Shown piece by piece: positions 11,999 to 24,400 of a DNA stretch of 64,000 nucleotides. The notes under the pieces were generated by a model that was not told where the DNA came from, made no database searches, and saw nothing but the letters and a program-made list of their open reading frames with translations. A program made the translations under genes and the position numbers. This stretch comes from Alisma plantago-aquatica (lineage: Eukaryota > Streptophyta > Magnoliopsida > Alismatales > Alismataceae): assembly GCA_963693085.1 (NCBI GenBank), contig OY856409.1, positions 507,771,803-507,835,802 of the forward strand, written 5' to 3'. Each line of letters begins with the position of its first letter. Position 1 is the stretch's first letter.

Positions 11999-14900
11999 GT
12001 CATATGACAACATCCGAATCCAATTCGAATGAATATATATAAATTTGGATAAATATCTAATCGAAACCAAAAACTATACATTTAATGTAAACAAATATAT
12101 TATATGTATGAAATATTTGTGTTACATTAAATATATATGATAACGTGAATATATTTTTATATTTTTACACATAAAAATATACATTTAGTGATATATGTAT
12201 TATTTTTCAAAATCAAATTATTTTAAGAGAAGATATAGAAATATCTGATATCTGATCCAAAAAATTTGGATCCAAAATTTGGTATATGAAATCCATCCAA
12301 ATTCGATGGTATAACTTTTTTTTCAAACTTTTGGACTTGAATCACAATCAAATGTGCAGATTTTAGGTTTTCATTTACATGTCTATAAATGTATCATGGA
12401 ATAATATTCTTTGAATTAATTAAAATAGGGAAGGTACTATTGTTTCACTCAGCTTCAATTGGCAACTTGATAATTTATCTGAGACAAGGAATCTTATCAC
12501 ATAATGTTAGTACATATTACTCTATCGTTGAAGATAAATCATATTATGAAATTTCCCAAAACATACAACATGCAATCACTTACAACTCTAATATGACCAC
12601 ATATACATACCCTATAAGAAATCATGATTAGGAATAATAATTAAATCTTAATCAAATGTATTTATTTTAGATTGTTGTTGTTAATTTGGATTACATTGTC
12701 TAAATTACTTGCTTGAGGTTGTGAAGCCCCTAAGCCCACCATGAAGGATCGTAAGAGTTTCTTTCTCACTACTATAAGGACCCTAACCCAAGTTTTGGGG
12801 TAACCCTATTTGTTTTATCTTAATCATGTTCTTAGAACCTTTCTCTAATCCTTTAATATGTTATTAGGGCTTGTGGTGTGCTTCAGTTTCAAGTTTGAGC
12901 TTGTTTGGATGATGTTTGTGTTTTATGTGCTAGGTTTGGTACAAATTGCAATTTACCCAATATAGGGGGTTGATGTGCAATTTACCACCTCTAAAGTGTT
13001 TGTTATCTCTCCTATATTCATGAGGGAGAGTGTGGTTCTTTAGGGAACTTTTTTTGACCCTTGGTTGAGTGGTGTCACCCTTAATGGTAATTGGGTTTCG
13101 TAAGGTTGGTGTGCTTCGAGTTGTGACCTTTGGTGGTTTGTCTCGACCTAGGTTGTGACCTAGGGCTTGTTGAGAGGGGTTTCATGGTCTAGACACTTCC
13201 CCTTGATTTGGTGGTCATGAAAAATTTTGTCTTGTGTTGACACAAAGGTTTAAAGAGGTGTGTTTTGACCTAGGTTGCTTGTGGTGGTTTTGGTGTTGCG
13301 ACCAAATGGTGTTGCTAGGGTGTGTCGCGACCATGGAACCCTTGGTGTGTCACAATCACAACATAGTGGGTGGAGTTTCTTAGATGGTCGAGAAACTACC
13401 TAGAGTGTATCATCATGTCTTGCATATCATGCTTAAGTGGTTCCATGTGGTTTCGTGTGGATGCATGATAGCCCTTTTTAGTGGACAAGTGTCTCTTTGG
13501 AGCCCCATCTTGTTGAAACCTCATCCTTTGTCTTACCTCCCTCCTACTTTTGTATTCAAACCCTCTTCTCTCCATGCAAGTGGTTCTTTTCAATCATCTT
13601 CTTCCTCCCTTCTCTTGTGCTCATCCTTGGAGCTTGGTGGAGCAAGATAGAGTGTTCTTGGTGCCTTGGAGGTGGTTCATCCCTTACATGTGGTGCTTAT
13701 GGTGATCCTTGATCATCTCTAATCTTGGTGAGTGTTTATCTCCTTTCCTTGATGTTTTCTTTGTATCTTCTACCCCATCATCCTCCTCTTTCTTGGCCTT
13801 AGACTATGTTTTGACATGGTAGTCTTTTTTGAGAGTAAGCTCCCCATCACAAGGGTAATAAGCCATGTTTTGACAAGGTGACACACAAGTGAGAGGGATT
13901 TTCTTATCTCTTTTCGCCCTTCTTTTTTTTTGGTTATGAGGTTTTGCCTTCTTCTTCAGATACCCTTTAACCTTGGTGTCCTCTTGTTTTTGAGGTGCTC
14001 TTGTGGCCGAGTGTGGAGCTTTTGGTGGAGATTTTTCAACCCTTGCATAGTGTGCTTGGGGATCTTGATCTTGGTGGTGATCATCTTAAGGTAGGTTATA
14101 TAACACTAAACCTACGTTATTATTGCTCTCTTTTATAATTTTGTTAATATCTCCTTCTTATAAGTTAACTTCCCACCATGTTTGTGCTTAGAGGCAATCT
14201 CTAGAGTTTGTTTGGTGGTGATCCTTTGCTTGGTTTGGAAGAAATCCAAAAGCCTAACCTTCTGTACTCATTTGGTAGATGATGTGTTGTGAAAGTTCTT
14301 CTCCCTATTTTGATCTCTACCTTTCCCTCATGCATGGTGTTTGTACACCTAGAGTTTGGAGAGATGTTAAGTTCAGTCTTGGTTATGTTGAGCTTGGTTT
14401 CCTCTACCTTCACTACGGTTCTACCCTGGTAGTTTCTTGACCCATGACTTAGGGTTTTAGTGACCGGTTGTGCGTGACCTTTTTTTCATGGTAACTATGG
14501 TTTCACCTTCAATTTCATTCCTATTTTGGTGACCTAGGTGGAGCATCTTGGGAGGTTGTGACACTCCATTCATGATAGTCGCAACCTTGATAGATTTTGG
14601 GGTTGATATGTTCCTTTTAGGTTGAGCCCAACCAAGTGATGATAGGTTGAGACCCTTGGTGGGTGGTGGCCATGTTACCCTTAGTTTTGGGGCTTTGTTC
14701 CTATTTTGCTTGAGTTGGAAATCACCCTAGAGAGTAGGGTTTCAACATGGGTGAAGGTTTCTCATCTTGGGTTGTGACATAGGTTGGGGTCGCGACATGG
14801 GTTGAGGTCGAGGTACCTTAGAGAAATCCTAACCCTAAGTATCAGGGTCGCGACATGTATCGTAGTAGATGGTCGTGAACTATGGGGTTATGTGGTCAAC

Positions 14901-17900
14901 ATAGGGTGATGGTAGGTGGATGTGAAGGACATGTGAACTCCTAATGATAACCATATATATATGATACATAAGACATATGCAATGCGGTATAGAATGTTAT
15001 ATAATCGACTCTGCGGATGCTCCTTAATTTTTACACTCCAAGATGATGGAGAGTGATGGTTCTAGGGTTGATGGTTGAACCAGTCTTATAAACCCTAATT
15101 GATCAAAAAGGAAACCCTAACCCTAATAGTGAATAATGAGTTTTCTTGTTTCTCTATCATGAAAGGATTATAATGTTATGTGGTTGTCCTTATTTCTTAA
15201 TTATCAACTTCTAACCATGCAGGTATGATGAGCTAGTGCATGTTATGGTGAACATGATATGATACAGGTGAAAAGAGCCTTGAAGGGCATGTTGAGGCAC
15301 TTGTTATATCAGAATGATGTTGTGAATGGTCCTATGACCTGGCAGTAACTTGTAGCCCAATATGGGATGAGTTGAGGGATTTATGTCCCATGGGATGAGA
15401 CCTTGTTGATGATGTGATAAATGGAAATGATATAGGAATCATGTTGTGATAGTGTGAAAAATTCACACCCTATATGTTATATCTGCTGAAAGAGTACTAT
15501 GCCTTTATCATTGTAGAATTTTTTATGATTTTATACATTGTAACTTGATTGATGATAAAAGACACTTAATTGACTTACTAATCAAGTGAAACTTAATCAT
15601 GTAGTTTTGCCCTATGCCATAGTTTCATTCAGTGTCAACACTTACTGAATGGTGAAATGAGTTTAACTTGGAGTGCATATTTTTGAATATGTGGGGGTGA
15701 GAACAAATATCCCCATAGGTCCACGATATATGAGACAACCAAGTATGACCTGGTCTCTAGTGATATGATTGACAAGATTGGCTTCGGGCCATACCCTAGT
15801 GGGAGTGTGGCTACGAGCCGTAGCTCAGTGACATGTGTTATAGGATTGGTTGCAGGTCATACCCTGGTGGGAGAGTGACTATGTGTTGTAGCTCAGTTTC
15901 TCTAGTGTTGTGACATGTACTAAGGCGGGCTAGACTTGTACAATTGGACTATATGTCGATGGTAGTAGTTTGACTGATGATGTCACTATAGGTTCACTCA
16001 TACTGACCGAGGGGTTGTGGTCATGGATTTTGTCTCTTTCATAGACCTTGTATGGCATCGATTTCAACTTTGTAGTGGTCGGTTGGATTTACACTACTGA
16101 AAGGAGGGGTCTCATTCAACAGGATAATTTTTTCACATTCAATGGAAAGGCAAAATCCACGGGGCTCCCTACAAGTACAGTCTCCACATATTCTTCCCTA
16201 CTCATTATTTCACCTGAACTCGGACCAGTTAATATATCTTTCCATCTTAGCAATAATAAAATAAAAAGGTAGACATATAGTATTGGATAGCTAGGATTTG
16301 GCACCGATATTTAACGGTTTTGATTGTTTGAGAGAAGAGTAAAAACCCTACACCTGATTCCATTCCAATCCACTCAACTCAGTCATACCGCAATGATAGA
16401 CAGACAGTCTGGTTTCATGCCTCTGCGCAGCCGCGGGAAGATGAAGCGGGAAGCCAAAAAGTGAGGAAACCGAAAGGAGAAGGAGCTAATGCATAGTGTT
16501 GGTTTTCTCTTCCTAACCCAAAGCAGCAAAGCTCAAATCTTGCCATCCCTACAAGTGATGAGGCAAGGACACTGTGGCCACCAGTCATCCTTCTGCCTCC
16601 CATAAATACATGGTTAGTTTTTCTATCTGTTACCAATAACTCATATGTATTGTCTCGATTTTTCCAGACCTTTTCATGTGGTATTTTCCTGGTGGTCGAT
16701 CTGCTTAAGGTTTTGTTCAATTTGGCCTCTGATTATGTATCCACCTCTATATTGTGTGGATTCTTTCTCTCAGGTGACGACAGAAGCCCATATGAATTTT
16801 TATTTTTTTTGTTTCCAAAAATTTATTGTCTGTGTATTAGTCCACAGACATTTGCTCCACGATTTGGGCACCATCTGGCTTGTTTTTGCTTATTTTCCTT
16901 CACTCCACTTCCTATTCCAATTTTATTAGCATATATTTTCCAAACCTCTGTTGTATTTACGTCCCCAACTTTCCTAAAAGTTGCTTTTTTTTCCAACCTC
17001 CTTTGCCTCCACAACTCCATCCCGTTTCTAAATTATAGTGATTCTTCGAATAGTAAAGTCCATGTGCGTTGAGGTCCATATCAACCTATTCTACATTCTA
17101 TTTTTGTTGAAGAAAATTAATAGCTGGCTGGAAGAGATATGAGGGGAATTCTCTAATACTCGTTATGCTATCAAATAAGTGCATTTTATCATTTTATGTT
17201 GTTTCCGGTAGGGAATGTGATTTCTCTTTGATACTTTGATTTGAAAGTGTCTCTCTATAAATAAGAGCATCAGTCAAGACAATTTGTGTTATAAACAAAA
17301 ATGGCAGCTGCAAGGGTTGCACCAAGTTCTACTTCCGGTGATTTTCTAGTATTATATAACATGGTGAATTATTTGATTACGAATTTGATTCGATGCTACA
17401 TTATCATAAAAATCAATTTGCATGCTTTATCGCATGTACTTTACAACAATTTGTTAATTTATCTCTGCCAAAGAAAATGTGCAAGAAAAAGTTTTTGATA
17501 CTTCTTTATCTAAAAATAAGCTATTTGAGAACTTGTCTTATCATAGTAATTCAACTCACCATTGAAATATCAATGTCAAACAAACAGGGTCATGGTTGCC
17601 CATTATCTTGTGACCCATGTCATTACATTCATATGAAAGTATCCCAAATCCAAGAGGCTTGTGAGTTTTCAAAGTCTAAAATTTCTATGCAATTATTAAT
17701 GATTAAATCAGTTGATTATGGGAATTTAAAATTTTCATGTATAGTTAACAAATAAAATGGGACGAGGATGCATGGTAGTGACATAATGAATCTCTTTGAC
17801 AAGAGTATTTAAGGGTGGACCAAGGTGAAAAAGAGTGTTTGGAGGATATGTACACGGTTAGACAAAATATATACATGTATGATATTTATATCTTTAGTTG

Positions 17901-18848
17901 ATATAAATTTACTTTTATTTTGATGTTTCTTTTTCACCCCATAATTGCTAATGAATACATTTTTGTATACTTTTACTTTCTATAAGAAGAGTCCTTGGTT
18001 ATACGTGTTTGTGAAGCTTAAAGTTTAAATATTTGGCCATAATTCAATTAGTAATATAGTCTAATGACATAGAAGATGGAAGCACATATGTATGAGTCCT
18101 AAGCTTAGTAGTTATAACTACATTTATAAAACTCATGACCTAAGTAGTTTTTTTCTTTGTTGTGGTAGATTGTATGGATATTAACTTGGATCTATCTAAT
18201 GTCAACACAACATTGGGCTTGATACGTACTCTCCCACTTTGCTTTAGTATGCTTCAGTTTTTCACTGTGTTGGACACAATATGCATATTAATATACATAT
18301 ACATTGACATGTAGATAACTACATGCATGCATGCATGGACACACATACATATGCAACATGAAATTGATACAAACAACAATGATGTGTAACATGTGATTAC
18401 TAGTCTAATATGAGGGGGAGGACATATACAGAAGAGGAGGAAGGAGAAATAATGTTATATATGGAATTTGGTTTGGGCTATAATGTGTAAATTTGCAAGT
18501 AAATGTAAATGTTCTAGCTCTTATTTCAAGAAGCTTTTTATTTTTTTCACTACAACACATGATAGTTCAATTGTAAAAAGATGAGGGGACTTAAAAATTT
18601 TAGTTGAAAAGTGTAAGATGAAATGCATATGGTTGTTTGAAGTTATTGAATTGAAATACATACACTAATCAAATTCCCCTTCCTGCATTGGTGCTTTTGC
18701 ATACCCCTTCTTATGTAGTTTTCTAGTTTTGTTAAACTTGGTCTTACTTCATATTTGGACTAATTTTGATTGTGTATCCAATTATTTGTGTCACACAACT
18801 ATTTCTTAGTTACTTGAGTTGTGTCAGCCTTAAATGTACACCAATCCC
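11999..18848. other. Unclassified noncoding region
   Basis: No gene recognised. 12,120-12,320 is AT-rich with ATATCTGATATCTGATCC-type words. 12,700-15,000 is GT-rich with recurring CGACC/GTGACC words, including three GTCGCGAC palindromes (13,324; 14,789; 14,847), possibly a decayed retroelement. Short ORFs at 16,116-16,304 (minus), 16,415-16,720 (minus) and 17,301-17,755 (plus) have no domain I can name. Confidence 0.5.
15774..15902 (+). repeat. Two-copy tandem repeat, about 67-bp period
   Basis: Two adjacent units share AGATTGG/GGATTGG, CATACCCT, GTGGGAG and GTAGCTCAGT. It resembles short tandem blocks in LTRs or UTRs of plant retroelements, but no element can be delimited around it. Confidence 0.7.
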
Positions 18849-18873
18849 TTTTTTTTTAACAAACTTACTTTAA

Positions 18874-19368
18874 TTAATAATCAACAGAATACAAAGCCGG
18901 AATGAAAGATATGTCTACAGGACCATTACAAGCTAGCCATGGAGGCCAAGGGGAGAACTCTACTCTAGCATTGTTTTTAAAGACAAACTTGGAAGCTATA
19001 TCAGCGATGGTGATGAACTCCCGAGGGCTGCGTAGAATGTAGTACAAGGGAGTGTTGAGGGAAAGCTTCTTCCAGTAATGGTGGTGTGCATAGAAGCGAG
19101 CTTGAGTGCATGTCTTGGATGTTAGTGCTTGGAAGGTCGAGGTTAAGTCGGTGATGATGATCACATTGGTCCATCCATGGGATTTGGCTAAGACGGCATC
19201 TTGCAGGACTGCTATGATCTCAGCTTCGGTAACTGACCCAGCCTTGGTCGGGTAGCCTTTCCCCAAGAGGAGGTTCCCTGTTGGGTTCAATGCCACGCAA
19301 CCAAAGCTCAATCTTAACAGTGACAGAGTATAAGAGGTGTCACTAAAGATTATGTAGTCGGGATGCAT
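18874..19368 (-). pseudogene. LINE C-terminal RNase H domain
   Basis: 164-codon open segment whose pattern fits the RVT_3-type RNase H fused to ORF2 in some plant L1 lineages. It has IIFSDTSYTLS with the first acidic residue, TEAEIIAVLQDA with the catalytic glutamate, and IIITDLTSTFQAL with a further aspartate. The stop codon lies about 17 bp before the poly-A tract, so the 3' UTR is nearly absent. This domain separates the element from the other two LINEs in the window, which end at zf-RVT. Confidence 0.8.
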
Positions 19369-19401
19369 TGATGTGCTCCACCGCTATAGTGAATGAGGGC
19401 T

Positions 19402-20527
19402 CTACCTTGAAGTGTGGTGTGTGGGACTAGGAAGCTCTCTTAGTGTCTCCGAGCACAGCCGAATGAAGCATAGGGCAACAAAGATGGGTGTGATGTTACC
19501 TCCATGAACCTCATTGTTGCGAAGGGTCCAAAGGTACCATGATGCGACTACCAGTGTTATTGGATGTATGATGGCGTGTTCACCCTTCACTATGTTAGCA
19601 ATGCATAGTTCTTCATGTTCAAGAATGAAGCTAGGAGCAGGTTGGAAGGCATGCCAGATTGAAGCACTTCTTAGACAATTTTGAAGGCAGTGAACGATGG
19701 TTTCATCTCCTGAATGACATCTCAGACAATCACCAGTAACATCATTGTGATGATGACGCTTCTCAACATTGTTGAGGAGCGGTCGGTGTAGGAGTAGCCA
19801 TAGGAAGAACCTAATCCTCTCTGGAACCTATTTCTTCCAGATTGAAGCCCAGTCACCTGGCACATTTTTGTTCTTTGTCTCTTCGTAGCCATTGATATGC
19901 ATATCTAGAAGTGAGGTTCCCGCTCGTTTCGTGTGGCCAGACGAGTCCTTCAGGCCTGACTTCAGCGTCGGGCGGGGGTGTTATTCGAATAATCTCCCAT
20001 GTGCTCACGGGAAGATGGGCTTGGATGAAATCCCAATCCCATTCCCCGGTGTCTAGTAGTATCGAAGAGACTTGTAGGTCAAAAATCTCAGTGTGGATAT
20101 AGTGGTTAGGTGCTAAGGTGTGGACAGCCTCCCCGGCAAACCATTTGCTATGCCACACATTAGTATCCTCACCATTAGAAATCGACTTGGAGCACAGGTC
20201 TTGCAACGTTGATAGGTTGGAGTTGATGAATCTCTAGGTTGTTTAACATGAGGCCTTGGAAGTGGCCTCTCTTCTTCGATATTTCTCCTTTAGGAGTCTG
20301 ACCCATAGCTTGTTTGGCTCATTCAGATATGAACATACGTTCTTCAACATCAAGGCTACGTTCTGATCTTGAGCGTCCTTGATCGCTAGGCATTTGTGGT
20401 ATTTTCTCATTGAGATCTTCTTCGAAGAGACTAAGGACATCTTCTTCTGAGTGTATACTCCTTGCCAAATGAAGTGTCGTACCTGGCTTTTGATATCGTT
20501 GCAGAGGGAGGGCGAGAGCAGTGCCAT
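19402..20527 (-). pseudogene. LINE ORF2 linker and zf-RVT region (decayed)
   Basis: 20,527-20,243 encodes the post-RT region (DIKSQVRHFIWQG, NKLWVRLLKEKY). 20,206-19,853 encodes NVWHSKWFAGE and a WPHETSGNLTSRYAYQWL block typical of the segment before the zinc finger. At 19,600-19,760 the minus strand encodes CLRCHSGDE with downstream HC and C residues of the zf-RVT finger, and 19,590-19,402 encodes WYLWTLRNNEVHGG. The frame changes several times, so this is a relic. Confidence 0.75.
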
Positions 20528-20976
20528 CTACATTGTGTACATAGGGATGGACTGTAGAGTTTGTTTGTCCAGGGTGACTCTTCTAGCTAGGGTAGGTGTC
20601 GGACAGTCCAGCTATTCATCCTTCCTTGGATCGCGTCAAGGATGCGCGAATGGGTGAACTTGTTGGTTCTTTTATGGAGGATTAGGATGCCCAAGTATTT
20701 CCCAAGATCGTCTATGGCTTGGAAGCCCAGCTTCCTACTGATGTGATGCCTGTCTGGTTGAGGGACATTGGTAGAGAAGAAGCATCGTGACTTGGTCGTG
20801 GAAACTACCTACCCGGATGCTAAGGAGAAGGTCCTCAAAACCTTCTTGATATTCTTGACTTGTGCAGTTGGTGCTTTAGCTAAGAGGATGATGTCGTTCG
20901 CAAAGTAGACATGTGTAAGGGGCGTGCCTCCTCTTGTCAATATCACTGGTTTCTAGTCACCATTAGCAAAGGATTG

Positions 20977-21454
20977 CTAGATCATCTGGCTGAAACGTTC
21001 CAAGCAAAGCACAAAAATGTAGGGGCTCAACGAGTCCCCTTGTCTCACCTCTTGCACTGTCTTGAATGGTGCCATTGGAACACCCTCCCAGAGTATGGAT
21101 GTCTCTCCCCAGTGGACGATTGACATTATCAGTTGTATCAGACATTGCGGTAGGCCTACTGTGGTTAAAGTGTTGTGTCTAAAGGTCCAATTCATCCTAT
21201 TGAAGGCTTTGGAGAGATCTAGTTGGATAGCCATCCATCTCTTCGCACCCTTCTTGGTCCTCATAGAATGGATAACCTCTACAATGTGGAGAGATCCAAT
21301 CGTCCAAGAAAGGTTTGATGCACTCTACAATGTTTTTTGAAATGGTCGTAAACACCACATTGTTGATAGAGATTGGTCTAAGGTCGCCACAATTCTGTGG
21401 CATCTTGATCTTCGACAGCAACACTATGTGCGAGTTTGCAAGTGTAGGTTCCAC
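20977..21454 (-). pseudogene. LINE reverse transcriptase fragment
   Basis: Two overlapping frames carry RT motifs in order: a LLSKIKMP / DLRPISI block near the 5' end, LDLSKAFNRMNW (palm motif A with its aspartate), and VRQGDSLSPYIFVL. The canonical F-A-D-D block that should follow is not visible in the same frame. At least one frameshift lies near 21,197-21,264, where the two frames exchange. It lacks the endonuclease normally upstream, consistent with 5' truncation on insertion. Confidence 0.82.
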
Positions 21455-21455
21455 G

Positions 21456-24400
21456 AATCCCTTTTTAACTTTGCTATTGTGAACTTTTCAGACGTTATTA
21501 AATGTAACCAAGAGACTAACATGTATGATCTATGCATAACTTTGAACTGAATGATGAGAATTTTCATGAGATAATAAGTGTAAAATTTGACATAAGATGC
21601 CCTATCACCTTAGTGTTTGACTATTATCTCCACCATTAGTGGCATGATGTGCCCCTGAGGGCAGCTAAAGTTAATAATGATATGGCACATAGAGATGAGA
21701 ACTTGTAGGGGGCTTGTCTCTAGTAGTTTAATATGATTGAAAAGTAGAATTGCCATTTTTCTCTCTGATCTCTTTTCTCCTATGGTGTTATGCATCGGTT
21801 GACATTAATGGTTTCTCTCTCACCCATCACTTTCTCATCATCTAGCTTCAGTTATACATGAACCAATGTTGTAGGTTATCATGACAAGACTTAGTTGTTC
21901 CCGTCAACCTCCCAATGTTTAAAACGTAATAGGTTTGAGGAATTCCTTGAGAGTGAATTGTAGAGTCCACTAGAGCTCCACCTATTGCAACTATTGTCAT
22001 CTGTGATAGATGTGTCCATCTTAATATAACTAGTTACAGTACCTTAACATTATGTTAGCCAACTAAAGAGCTTAAATTTTCTTGGTAACCTTTTTGTTCA
22101 AATCATTTAACACAAACTAGTTTTTTTCTTGGTTTCTCTTCCTTTATCATACAAAGGCTATTTTTGTAGTATATCCCTCTCTTTCATTTATATACCACAC
22201 CGAGATTTTTTGTGTAGCTTTATTTTTCTTTCTTGCATGTGAATGTTTCAAGTTAAGGTTATCATTTATAGTGGGCCCATCATAAGAAAAGTATTCTTCA
22301 TGCACATAGAGAAAAGACTATTGTTGTTGACCATTAGGGTAACAACATTTTCCAAATTAGATAATTGTAATATATAATCAAAAACTTGACTTGTATTTTT
22401 ACTATTCACCTATTCAGCAATGATATTACAAGGAAATAGGAAATAAACTACTAGTAAGTTAATGAATTGTTTTCTATGTAAGCCTTTATAGTTGGCATTG
22501 AATAAGGAAAAGTTAAGCGGGAATGGGAACATTGTAAAAACAAAAGGTATATTTTTTTCCAAAACCCACATATTAGTAAGTGCTTTTGTTCTTTTTTTGC
22601 ATCTAATAACTCTTTTCAAGTTGACCTAGTGAACTTTACCCCTCCCACTTTAAATATTTTCTTTTTTCCATTACTTTAGCTACTACTATGTTGGTTGACA
22701 TATTGCTCTCGTTACATGTACATTATGTAAGGTTGGTTGTATGAATTTCCATGTTGCCCATTCATGTGCAATACTATACAAGTGTATAATTGTGATAACC
22801 TAGAACTTAACCCCTTTTATGCGACTTCCAAATTGGGCCTATCTCTCATTCTCATCCCTAATTTCAGGATTTGGCTTGTTTTGATGCTTTTTGAGGTTAT
22901 CTTGTGTTTACATGAGAATTGGTGACACTTTTTGCTTAATGTGTATAGTTTATCTTGGAATTAGGATTAGAGTTTACATACATGACCAATTAGAGTTCCA
23001 TTATGGTTATAACACCAAACACTACTTGAGTCACCTCCCACTTACTTGGAGTCGATTGGGGTTTACCATCATTACCTATTCATGAGTAAGTTGTTAATCA
23101 ATATTACTAGTTGTTAATGTCATTCATATGTATTCATGTAGCCATACCACAATGTTGTACATAGGTAGAATCCATGTGCCATGTATGTGTATCAACCATT
23201 CATTATATGGGTGTTACAATTATACTAGAGCAGGTGTCACGACCATAACACACCTACACACCTACACATGGAAACAACCACAACGCTTTATAACCTGGAA
23301 TCTCAACCACACAACAACATGGCACCGCAAGCACCAACTATCTTGACATGTTGCCCGTGACAAAACAAGGTGTTGCAACCAAAAGACAAGCAGCGCCATA
23401 CCCAAACAAAAGCAACGTCTCAACCCAACAAAAGCAACGTTGTGACCATCTCTTCTACAATAATGGATCAATTGACTAAAATCACATGTGTTTTGACCCC
23501 AAGCCACTCATGGGTGCATGTCTCAACCCTAAACACTAGGGGAGCACATCTATCTCAGTCTAGACTAGGTCAAACAGCTAGAACACCAATCATCATCAAG
23601 ATCAAAACCCATGGAACCAAGGCCATCAATCCCTAAAACAACATTAGGGAGAAACATCTAGCAACACCACTCAGGAGAGAGAAAGTTGAACCTTAACTCA
23701 CGAGGAGAACATTCAAGACACCAAGGAAAACATAAGGTCCAAACTAAAATCATTGTGATAAAAATGAAACTAATATTGCATGTAGCAAGATCACCTCAAC
23801 CAACAAATAATCAAATCGGTTACATAAATTTATGGTTTAAGAAAAAGAGTAATCTACATGAGAATACTAAAAAGTCTTGAACCCTAAATTCATGATAACA
23901 TCATACTAGAGGTCGAAACAAGTGGTTTAGGTTGCAACACCTCCTAGAGGTCGAAACAAGAGCAAACATCATGACTAGGTCAAAACAAGATCATCGACAT
24001 CAAAGAGGTCCAAACACAAGAAGACAAGCATATATGTCGTAACACATGACCCCAATCCTTCATGGTCATAACAACATCAAGCCTAGGCAAGTGTTTTGGT
24101 CGAAACACATCCAGGCCAGGGGCCTTACATATTGGAACTTGATCCATATTTGTATTCTGAAATGGTCTTATGTTGATGAAATGACCTAAAATGAATCTAT
24201 ATGAGAAATACCACTTCTTTAATGCCTAACCTTAATTGAATATTCTTATAATCTTCATGATTGACTTAACTCATCACCTTTTTATGTATGATGTACAAGG
24301 GTTCGAATGTATTCGTACTAGTATCCTATTTTAAATTGATGATGTACCTTGAACCTTGAGACATGATTTATGTGAATGCATTGATGTTGGATCTCTAATC

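Larger units (their letters stand above)
18849..21455 (-). mobile_element. 5'-truncated LINE (L1-type) with RNase H domain
   Basis: Minus-strand non-LTR retrotransposon remnant. Domain order from the 5' side: RT (21,454-20,977), RT thumb/linker (20,527-20,243), zf-RVT region (20,206-19,402), RNase H (19,368-18,874), then a short poly-A (T run at 18,849-18,857). The endonuclease and ORF1 are missing. The word AATCCC plus T's occurs at both ends (18,843 and 21,456) and may be a target-site duplication partly merged with the poly-A tail. Several frame changes make it non-functional. Confidence 0.82.

Noticed and set aside
9294..12631. Short ORFs in the duplicated noncoding region considered as genes
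   Set aside because: Frames are not conserved between copies A and B (start, length and frame differ), and no domain is present.
16116..16720. Minus-strand ORFs considered as organelle-derived gene pieces
   Set aside because: I could not match them to any organellar or nuclear protein with confidence.
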